A stretch of DNA of 26,534 nt from Collybiopsis luxurians FD-317 M1 (Eukaryota > Basidiomycota > Agaricomycetes > Agaricales > Omphalotaceae), in contig KN834782.1 of the NCBI GenBank assembly GCA_000827265.1, forward strand, positions 211,544 to 238,077. Direction: 5' to 3'. Below the pieces are notes generated by a model. The model ran no database searches. It saw only the letters and a program-made list of their open reading frames with translations, and was not told the origin of the DNA. A program made the position numbers and the translations under genes. Shown here in pieces: positions 18,877 to 26,534 of this stretch (its first letter is position 1; every line of letters starts with the position of its first letter).

Positions 18877-19720
18877 TTATGAAGGAATGGTAGGCAAATG
18901 TATTAAATGCATAATATGCAATGCATGAATGAAAGAGAGGTTTACTTTATCAATAGGGGGTGCGGAACTGAGAGAATCAGAAATGACAGAGATAGAAAGG
19001 GATTTGCATAAGCTTGACAGGTTGGGTATCAAAGCCTCATTGTCTAATTTGACAATGTATGCAGCTTCATTCTTAAGGACCTCAAATGGACAACCTAGGA
19101 GGACATCATATGCGGGAGACAGAATGATGTAGACTTGCAGGAAAGCCAGGACTTCACCAAAACAGAAAGGTACATCCTTAGCTAGACCCAAGCTCAGGTC
19201 CATCTTGCTGTTTGCACTCTGAAGCTGGATCCATTTGTTAGGATTGAAGGAGATACCCAGTGCATTACAGGCTGCATCAGGAATAGTGACAATGCTACAT
19301 CCTCCATCAGTAATACAATGGACTGGGCGCTCCTCAATAGTGGCATTCACAGCTCATATGCTATGGCAATCCTTTGCAACATGAAAACCCTTGCTTCCTG
19401 CGCATTGCCAAAGTCATTCAAGAAGACTGCCACTGGATCAGAGATTGACTGGCTGTCAAGGAGCGTCAACCATATATGACATGCTAACATTCTCCCAGAG
19501 AGCACTATCAATGCTGATTCATCTACCTGTAGCACTGTCCTTCATTCAGCAGTGGTACTCGGATGTGATGGCCAACAATTCTTCTTGCATGAGTGTGATT
19601 GTACTTCCCATACCAGCCTTGACTGCTTGACTGATGACTTCGTCGGTCTCAACAGGGGCCTTACATCTATAATTTCAACTGTCATCTTTGGGTGAAGCAG
19701 CAATAGTTTGTTCCTGCAGT
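18877..19720 (-). pseudogene. Gypsy retropepsin-like aspartic protease
   Basis: A 157-codon open frame (19350-18877) contains ERPVHCITDGGCSIV with the catalytic Asp (Asp-Gly-Gly in place of Asp-Ser/Thr-Gly), QLQSANSKMDLSLGLAKDV, and YDVLLGCPFEVL, the flap-distal LLG.PF element of this family. Upstream, broken frames carry the typical preamble (TITLMQEELLAI near 19590, and VNATIEERP). The protease would cleave the Gag-Pol polyprotein as a dimer. Upstream frame changes and stops show it is inactive as part of a polyprotein. Confidence 0.8.
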
Positions 19721-21453
19721 GGAACATAGTTTTGGGGAAATTTGCCAATGACAGGTTTTGGAGGTTTTATGGGACCAGGTGGAGAAGGATGAATCGGCTT
19801 CGAGGGTTCTGGATCTGGGTTTGGAAGTGAAGTAGAAGGTGATGCTGAAGACTTGTTGCAACTGGTACATTCCTTATTTGTTCTATGGGTCTCCATTTTA
19901 TTGACAAGTTGCTTTACAGCTTCTTGGGTCTCAGGATCACTGTCATCATTGAGCATGTAGGTGACAGCCTTAGCCAACATCAATGGACCCTGAAAACTGT
20001 TCAGCATGTAAGTACTGTGCCGGCTAAGATTAATACTGGAAAATGGCGGCAGAAGGGTTGTGGAAGGTAAAAGGGGATTTCCAACATCCAAGATTTTTCA
20101 GCAGGGTGGTCATTGTAATAACAAGTAAACCATTCTTTGACGAGGCCTCATTTACAGTGTTCCTCATCGGGTAAGGATTTTCCTCCCTTGAGGGTAATAT
20201 AACTGCTAGTGGGGTGTCTCTCAACACATCCTTTTGATATCCATTCCACCAGATCTATGCAAGCAGCCAACTTACAGCTAGCACAACCATCCCAAGGACA
20301 GTTCCTGCACTCCCATGCTTGAGCTGAGCCTCCCGAGTCTTGTGACTGAGTCAACTGCGCAAATACCTGAGTCAAGGATGCAACCTGCTTGGTCAACTCA
20401 GCTATGGTAGGCTTGACCAATTCAGTCTTCACCGAGACAGTGGTGGGGGTGTAAGATGAGGATGAAGGGTTGGATATGGGGACTGAGCCTGGTCCCCCGA
20501 CTTAAAATCCTCCAGCGTAACTGTGGATGAAGCACTGGTGAAGAAAAATTCAACTGCATCATAGAGCTGGTCAAGGGAGTATACCTGACCTTTCTTTAGC
20601 TGGGGAAACTGGTTCTGAAGTCAGTTATTTAAACAAGCTCGTACATGTCCAGGCATGGCCTTCACATAATGACAAGCAATCTATACTGCAGCCACGGTTC
20701 CCTTCTCTCGCAAGCTCTCAGCAATCACATTAAAGTCTCAATGGAACTTGACAAGTTCTTTCAAATTAGTGACTCCTAACTTCTGGTATTCACTAACTAG
20801 CTTCTCTAGCTCTTCCTCTGTATGGCAGCTTCGGGGTAATGCTCCATAACACCAGATCTGAATTCAGCGCAGGTCTTTGAGGCATTTTTGTACACAGGAA
20901 GGGACTTCCAAAACTTCATAGTCTTGGTGTCCACATACTGTAAGACATATTTCTTCATCTGAATATTGTTGTTTCTAATACCAGCCTTGGCAGCACCTAC
21001 CTTGTATTGGTCAAAAAAAATAGGTAAGTGACCCTTGTTATTGAGATTGAACTTGGGAGCATTATGCTCATTACTCATAGGAAGGGCTATATTGGACATA
21101 GTGGGTGGATACAAGTTAAAGGAATGGGGAATGGGAATTGGTGCTGGCAGTAGTATAAGGAGAGGTCTGGACTCGGACACCTACAACTGTGGCATCAACA
21201 GTGAGCGGTTGATAAAAGGGGTGTTATATTCAGTAGAGACCAGTGAAGGCAGCGGAGGATACTCCGAGAAACCTTCTATACCAGCCTCAACGTGATGTTG
21301 AGAGAGATGGTTGTGAGCTGCTAGGCTGTCCATTACCGACTCGAACAACATAGAAGAGTCGAAATCGAACTCTCCACTATGGAACAAAGCTAGTAACAGC
21401 TCGCCTTCTAGGGAGATACAAGTGCGAAGACCTTCACACCTTGGCTGAGGCAT
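19721..21453 (-). pseudogene. gag: Gypsy gag with Cys-rich region and Pro-rich linker
   Basis: Start is ATG 21453 (MPQPRCEGLRT). TAG 21183-21181 interrupts the N-terminus. NAPKFNLNNKGHLPIFFDQYKVG (about 21070-21000) and MKKYVLQYVDTKTMKFWKSLP form the capsid-like helical part. After a frame change near 20820 it continues through LEKLVSEYQKLG, VIAESLREKG, AVEFFF (about 20560). Stops there are TGA 20740-20738, TAG 20683-20681 and TGA 20623-20621. A Cys-rich segment (WECRNCPWDGCASCKLAAC, about 20325-20270) takes the place of the zinc knuckle. A Pro/Ser-rich linker (20091-19675) leads to protease. Confidence 0.75.
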
Positions 21454-22740
21454 TGTGAAGGGGTTTTTAAGAGGGAGTTGAAAGTTTTCTGGATTTCCCC
21501 ATTGCGCTGGACTCCAGTTAACAAGCTAGCCCCCGTTTCGAATGTGAAGCAAGCCATGAGTTTGTTGGGGTAAATCCAGCGAAAAGTTGATCAAGTAAAG
21601 GGGGGCCAAAACGAACTAGTGTTTGTCTTGTACTGTACTCGTTTTGCACCTACTGCGCCCTACTGTGTACAGGAAAAATGCTATATGAAGATGAACCATC
21701 AATAGAAGTAAACAGTAAAATAATCTTTTAAGGAAAAATGGTAAGATGAGGCATACACCGAGAAGATAAGATATAAAGTCTTTCGTGAAATAATCTTCAT
21801 GAAGACTTGTCGAGGTTTAAGCATAGAACCGCATGAACCTCAACATCAGGCATTCATTGGCAGCGAACTACCGAATACAAAGCAGATATACAGTACATCT
21901 ACATGCAAATTTCAGACCTGGCTTACTCATGAACATTGGAAACCCTGCATCAGCAAGGCTGTAAATGAGGGAGGAGCTGCAGGTAAAAAGTAATTGGGGC
22001 TTGAAAAAAGAAAAGCAGGTCTCCTTCTCAATGTTGAACATTTCACCTGAAAAGAATAATCAACGGAGTCTGCGACTTGCAAAACTGGCGTTCCCCAGAG
22101 CCTGGATGGAACAGTTAGCCCGACAGTGGAAAAATTATCTGACTACATTAATCCAGTCAGAAAAGATATGAATGATCGAGTAGAGCACCTATATGTAAGA
22201 CAAGCTGTTCATTGCGTCACACATTTTCAAGAGGACTGGTAGAGCTATGAAACCGGCTTTGCAGTCAGGGAGAGATGCTAGCTATTTGCGTTAATAACAC
22301 AGTCCGTTCGAATGCATTTAAAGAGGGGAACAAACACATACCGAATCCTCTGACATCTATAATGTTAATTATACTAAAAACTGCGCCTAGGGTAGTTCAC
22401 ATGCATTAAACAACTGAAACTTTTACATTCAGTTGAAACAATGACCGAAATCGTGTTTTGAAAGGTTGCTTGACCGCGAGAAAGGACGATAACTGCTGAA
22501 ATGACCTATGAATACAGAGAAAAATCATGAGAAGACGGTAACAGGAGAGTAAGGGAGAAGAAAAAGTAAAGTTGGATGGAACATGATGGAGAAACAGAAG
22601 AAAAATAACAGATTGTTATTCATGCTGCGCCTTATATTATCCTTGGCGCTGCCTGCGGCAGCAGTCTCTGACTCTCAAAAATACTCATTTCAAACCATAT
22701 ACATTGCTTTTGTAAATTTAGAGCTTAAGACATAAGATAT
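21454..22740. other. No convincing gene; probable 5' flank or LTR remnant of the second gypsy
   Basis: The part next to gag (21454-21680) holds a CTGGACTCCAG palindrome (21507-21517) and a GTAAAGGGGGG tract (near 21596-21606), which could be leader or LTR remnants. CpG rises to normal here. A short plus-strand frame at 22622-22735 begins like a signal peptide (MLRLILSLALPAAA) but stops after 37 codons with no clear continuation. Confidence 0.35.
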
Positions 22741-23280
22741 TGTGGCCAAACCTGCGCACTTCTAGCTGAAAGATGTAGTTGTTACAAGGATCCCAACAGT
22801 TGGCCTGCCAAATTTCATTTCCACCCCATAATGACCATTGAACTTTGTATTAGGACATTGAGTTCCATTGACAAAATCCTGTGAGCCATTGTCCCTGTAC
22901 ACTTCCAACCTAAATCGCTGAGTCTACTTATTCCACATTAGGCAGTCTGCATTGTATGGAGGAAAGCCGGTATTTTGCAACCAAGGCAATCCTCTAAATT
23001 GTTAATTCAGGGCACAGTGCAATCAAATGTGTCGCGGAAAGGAGTGTGCTATGTATATCAATGGCCTCCTCAGATCGGCAATGATCATTTGCACTCTGTA
23101 GCTGAATGTGGGTAACCCTTCCAGTGTAGCTTTACTTCCTGGAAATTTCATAATTGCACCCATAGCATATGTCAAATTACTGTGATCCACCGTAATCTCA
23201 AGACTTCTGAGATATGATCCTCTGGCACCATTGGTAATACAGAGCTCTGCGTAGAGGTTTCAGTCTCGCAGAAAAACAAG
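22741..23280 (-). pseudogene. Coding-like relic, possibly a secreted protein
   Basis: On the minus strand one frame is open for about 80 codons (CITNGARGSYLRSLEI, ITVDHSNLTYAMGAIM, VQMIIADLRRPLIYI). The same frame continues past stops with GLPWLQNTGFPPYNADC, FRLEVYRDNGSQDFVNG and KFNGHYGVEMKFG to about 22760. AATTAAC...TTTAG near 23010-22993 could be an intron end. The composition (balanced hydrophobic and polar residues, NGT glycosylation-like site, scattered Cys) looks like a real protein, but I do not recognise it and cannot fix its ends. Confidence 0.25.
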
Positions 23281-23289
23281 CATTCTAAT

Positions 23290-24800
23290 GTAATGGTTTT
23301 TGCAGCTTTGAAGATGACATGTCATAGTTGTTTTGGCGTGTCAAGCGGTGGTACCTGGTTATGGCCTAGTTGCTCATCAGATGCATGGGTAACAGTCTGG
23401 TCTCAAGCAGTGCAGAGATGCAGGCTAGGTAAATTTGAGGCTCCGCTATTGAGTCCTCATATAGCCTCACTCTTCCTCCGATTGAGTTGCTGACAACGTT
23501 TGTCTTTACAATCATCGGGCACAAGCATTCTTCTCTGGAAGTCATATATTGTAATACCTGTTAAACAGCGTAACATCAGCCTCAGTACACTCCCGTGCTT
23601 GCAAATGATTGACTGCAGCCGCAGAAATTGCTCTCAAGTCTCCAGCAACAAGTGGTCAGGCACCACAAGGGCAGCAAATTGATGGCATCATGGTATTCAC
23701 TAAAGCTCTTTGTTATTAGAAAAATGTCAACCTAACTGTGTAAGTTGGAGTACAGAAGGAAACAACAAGGGAGGAAGGAAAATTTGTCAAGGAATACTGT
23801 GGTATCTAGATAAGATATGAGCGTGGAAAGGACATTCCTATTTGCGAAATTTTTTGGTCGATAACGGCCCATTTTGGGATACATGCATTCAACATGATTG
23901 TGTAATCTGTGATTTTGGCGCCTAATGGACTTCAACATTTCCATCATGAGGCTGGGTAGGCTGAGCATGCTCGACACCATCCTGTATCATCCTTTATTGT
24001 CCATTGTGGTCAAGTAAAATTTGACAGGAAATCTTACCCTTCAGCCGATGTGAATTTCGAAGAAAAAATAAAGGCGGGAAAGACTCGATAGAACTTGACA
24101 CGTAGTGGGCCAATGCTAAAGCATGGCAATACTTTGCCCTTTTCAATGGGAACAACTTACTAAGGGAATCATTGAATGTTACCAAAAACTAATACTAAAA
24201 TTGTATAAATCCCATAAATTAGATCAATTCAAAATTGCTTGTCTTGGATCAGGCACAAAATCATTGAACGTACACTCGGCATTCCATTTCATTCCATGTA
24301 CTTGTAACTTCAGTCAAACCTCAGCTAAATTCCCATCAAATGTTACAGTAGTTTTCTCAATTTACCATAATTGTTCCTGATACATCATGGACTGTCGTAA
24401 TACAGCAAATTTTACACTAAATACGGAAAGTAGGTTTTCCAGATGTATACCTACTCTCCAGGCACACGATGTGTCCTGTTTATTCACTATAATTGCTCTC
24501 CGAATTTTGTAAACTAATGATCTGAGTCCTGCTAGAAGTGTCTGGTAAGAGTGGCCAAAATAATGGTTTAAACACCCTCATGAATCTGAGGGGCCTGCTT
24601 TTAAATACTCAACAATGCAAATCCTTCTAAGCGACTGAGAAGCGACAGTTGCCAGCGGTTTGAGATTGGGAGAGGTCTTTGTCTTAAGTATAACTCAGAA
24701 GTATTGTCATCAGAAAAAGAAATTAGACGTAAGACTAAATCAAGACATTCTCCCCTTAAAAAGCATATGTCTGCACTGCGTTAGAAGTTATACTTGCAGA
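23290..24800. other. No gene seen
   Basis: Short frames on both strands have no recognisable motifs. CpG is near normal. The right end would include the 3' untranslated region of the hydrolase gene transcribed from the right. Confidence 0.4.
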
Positions 24801-24803
24801 CTT

Positions 24804-26023
24804 TCAGCGGGATGACAACAGCGTTTGAAGAAATTCGACTTGTGCACTAATGTTAGCTTCAAACCCCTGCAACCACCAGTCAATATTGAATGAGGATTAG
24901 TATTGCCGGTAACATACTCTCCCACCCTCCATGATATCAAAATGACCGCCCGGTGCTTCAACTAATACAACCTCTGCAAACACATTGAGCACAGCCCCAG
25001 GCCTCAGGCAAAGTTGCATTGAGTACTCACTTTCTGGAGCTTCTGCTGCAACTTTACGACCAATACTTGATGGAAATATATCATCCTCTTCTGCAATAAC
25101 TATGAGCATTCTTGAGTGTGCCTTAGCTAGCTCTCTTCCTGCACGACTCTTCAGAACATCAAAGACATAGCGTGCCGGCACTCTGTTTGGCGCCTGCAAA
25201 AATGGTTTTGCTCCTTGAGAAAACATAGACTCAAATCCGAACAATGTAATTATTATCTGGAGGACAACGATTAATGTGGAGCGTACCAGACCACGAACTG
25301 GGAGTGTTCAACATGGCAAAAGTTCCAACTTTCCCCACTGCTGGTATGAACACTGGATGAAATCCAAGTTTACCGCCAATAAAATCAAGCGATGCCCATA
25401 CAGTTAGGCGCAAATTGAATGGTAAGGCCATAATTGTCTCATATCCTGATGCGTGTTTTATATCGTTGTTACATCCTTTATGGAATGAACCCATTCCACA
25501 CTTACCATCTAGAAGAGGACAATGAGCCATCCCTCCAGCAAGATGTGGGTCTTGTAGGAGCAGCCTGGCCACCGTATGTCCACTAGCCGCGCTCCCCATT
25601 ACCACAATCATGTCAGCACGGAAAGTCTCAGGTTTCTCTCGTGCCCACTGAATGACACTTTTGTAATCTTGCAGTTGATAATCTAACGAAAGAAAATCTC
25701 GAGGCTGCCCATTAGATTCACCAAAATAACGATAATCTAGGATCAATGAAGCAAAGCCAGTGCGGCGCGCCCAGTGTTCACCGAAGGTGGCTAAACCTGC
25801 TTCCTTAATGACAGTCATTCTGGGAAAGTGATTAAGCTGTAAAGTACTTGAAACTTGTTAGGATAAAATCGTACCCATGTCCAGCAACAACAACCGGAAA
25901 AGGACCAGGCCCATCTGGTTTGTAAAACCAGACATGCAGGAAGACCCCACTTTCTGCAGAAGATATTCTGACAGTATCTCTGATGAAGCTCATTTCATCT
26001 TCTCTATACATGGTGACGCTCAT
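24804..26023 (-). CDS. Alpha/beta hydrolase, six exons, 307 residues
   Basis: Exons are 26023-25875, 25819-25506, 25445-25287, 25213-25031, 24973-24918 and 24866-24804. All five introns (55, 60, 73, 57 and 51 nt) are GT-AG and keep the frame; the last has ATACTAATC. The product has an N-terminal strand region (VFLHVWFYKPDGPGPFP), the oxyanion motif VVVAGHGM, LILDYRYFGES, a nucleophile-elbow-like VVMGSAASGH, the acid region VIAEEDD and the catalytic His in VEAPGGHFDIM. No signal peptide, so likely cytosolic. This resembles fungal S15/dienelactone-hydrolase-like alpha/beta hydrolases; substrate unknown. The elbow deviates from GxSxG, so the Ser in AASGH is the likely nucleophile if active. Since a TATA box abuts the first ATG, the true start may be Met5 or Met11. 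CpG content is near normal and no internal stops were found, so it is probably a functional host gene. Confidence 0.88.
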
Positions 26024-26030
26024 TTTTATA
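26024..26030 (-). promoter_or_regulatory. TATA box touching the first hydrolase ATG
   Basis: TATAAAA on the minus strand ends one base before the ATG at 26023. If used, transcription would start inside the annotated coding sequence and translation would begin at a downstream Met (26011 or 25993). Confidence 0.4.
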
Positions 26031-26055
26031 TCTCTTTTGTATCATCATATCATTT

Positions 26056-26068
26056 CGTCATCACGTCA
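26056..26068 (-). promoter_or_regulatory. Paired TGACG (CRE-like) half sites
   Basis: On the minus strand TGACGTGATGACG holds two TGACG words in direct orientation about 35 nt upstream of the hydrolase ATG. TGACG is a core for bZIP factors of the CREB/ATF type. Suggestive only. Confidence 0.3.
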
Positions 26069-26145
26069 TGCAATGGATCCATGATCATCATTATTGTGAT
26101 TTATGTGCTGGTGAGGGCTGAGTACTGTTTGGTTTGGGTGTTGAC

Positions 26146-26246
26146 AAAGTAACTTGAGAATTTCAAACTCCACTAACTTCGCCATACAAAAGTAACTTAA
26201 GTTACTTTGTCGCGACAAAGTTACTTGCAAGTAACTTAAGTAACTT
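26146..26246. repeat. Cluster of AAGTAACTT palindromes
   Basis: AAGTAACTTAAGTTACTT (26190-26207) and ACTTTGTCGCGACAAAGT (26204-26221) are two overlapping perfect 18-bp palindromes. A third unit, AAGTAACTTAAGTAACTT, follows at 26229-26246, and CAAAGTAACTT also occurs at about 26144-26154. The cluster lies 120-220 bp upstream of the hydrolase gene. It could be the ends of small inverted-repeat elements, or a multi-site operator. Confidence 0.7.
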
Positions 26247-26249
26247 TAT

Positions 26250-26534
26250 TTACTTTTTTACTTGTGCTTACTTTGAGAGACATTAAGGCTAAATAATCAA
26301 TCTAAGTATCTTCGAGCTCATTGTTCATCATTCCCGTGTGAACAATATTGGGAAAAGCGGTCAAAAAGCGGTACCACATCATATATATCGTTGCCATTGT
26401 CTGAAAATGTTTCGGAGCTTGAATTCTAATGCCATATTGTGGCAGACATCTGAAAGCTAAATAGAATATAAATGCAATGATCTTATGGTCTGTCTTTTCT
26501 CCCTCTTGCATTCAAAGATGCTAAATTGGCTTCT
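26250..26534. other. No gene seen
   Basis: AT-rich sequence after the palindrome cluster. Only short frames without recognisable motifs. Confidence 0.4.

Larger units (their letters stand above)
18335..21453 (-). mobile_element. Second Ty3/gypsy element, reverse orientation, gag to RT N-terminus
   Basis: Gag, a Cys-rich linker, protease and the segment just before RT follow in order on the minus strand. RT catalytic blocks, RNase H and integrase are missing: readable similarity stops near 18335. No LTR pair was identified; the 5' LTR should lie right of 21453 but its edges are not clear. CpG is scarce except near the gag start. It belongs to a different gypsy lineage from the first element, or at least is much more decayed. 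Confidence 0.75.

Noticed and set aside
21504..21522. Possible primer-binding site (TGGAGTCCAGCGC on minus) for the second gypsy
   Set aside because: The sequence before it (GTTAAC) does not end in a clear LTR terminus and the word is mostly a palindrome; I could not match it to a tRNA 3' end with confidence.
22622..22735. 37-codon plus-strand frame with a signal-peptide-like start (MLRLILSLALPAAA)
   Set aside because: It stops quickly, no downstream exon with a matching splice site was found, and the opposite strand has a longer coding-like relic next to it.
23293..23493. 66-codon plus-strand frame rich in Cys and Trp
   Set aside because: No splice context or family pattern; short frames of this size occur by chance.
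1..26534. CRISPR array, rRNA, bacterial operon or phage genes
   Set aside because: No regular repeat-spacer array, no rRNA-like sequence, and the introns, LTRs and chromodomain are eukaryotic.

Overview
The window looks like transposon-rich nuclear DNA of a filamentous basidiomycete, most likely an Agaricomycete. The evidence is chromodomain Ty3/gypsy pol, a KDZ-type transposase with a CxC2 cysteine cluster, short 50-75 nt GT-AG introns with CTAAC/CTAAT branch sites, and no bacterial-type gene organisation. Only one gene appears intact: a six-exon alpha/beta hydrolase on the minus strand at the right end (24804-26023). Nearly everything else is decayed mobile DNA.

Layout. (1) 1-5814: 3' part of a plus-strand Ty3/gypsy element (integrase, chromodomain, 3' LTR). 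Between the end of pol and the LTR lies a module of about 3.3 kb with two intron-bearing genes on the opposite strand, each preceded by a TATA-like box. A polypurine tract sits on each side of this module. (2) 5817 to about 17.3 kb: a very old multi-gene DNA transposon of the KDZ type. It holds a plus-strand companion gene into which the gypsy LTR was inserted, a minus-strand companion gene (10730-8185), an RNase H1-like N-terminal domain fragment, the minus-strand transposase N-terminus (16377-15479), and several unidentified fragments. Two tRNA-derived SINE relics lie in or beside it. (3) 18335-21453: the gag-protease-RT N-terminus of a second, reverse-oriented gypsy element, truncated at the start of RT. 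(4) 21454-24800: mostly empty, with one weak coding-like relic. (5) 24804-26534: the hydrolase gene, its promoter side, and a cluster of perfect palindromes.

How the parts relate. CpG is almost absent from about 5.8 to 20.8 kb (2 CpG in 8221-8820) but near normal in the hydrolase gene (21 in 25221-25820) and intermediate in the first gypsy. Most in-frame stops that break the elements are TGA, TAG or TAA at places where CGA, CAG or CAA would restore the reading. This fits cytosine methylation and deamination of transposons, with the KDZ element oldest and the gypsy insertion younger. Family assignments come from motif recognition only; no database search was possible.
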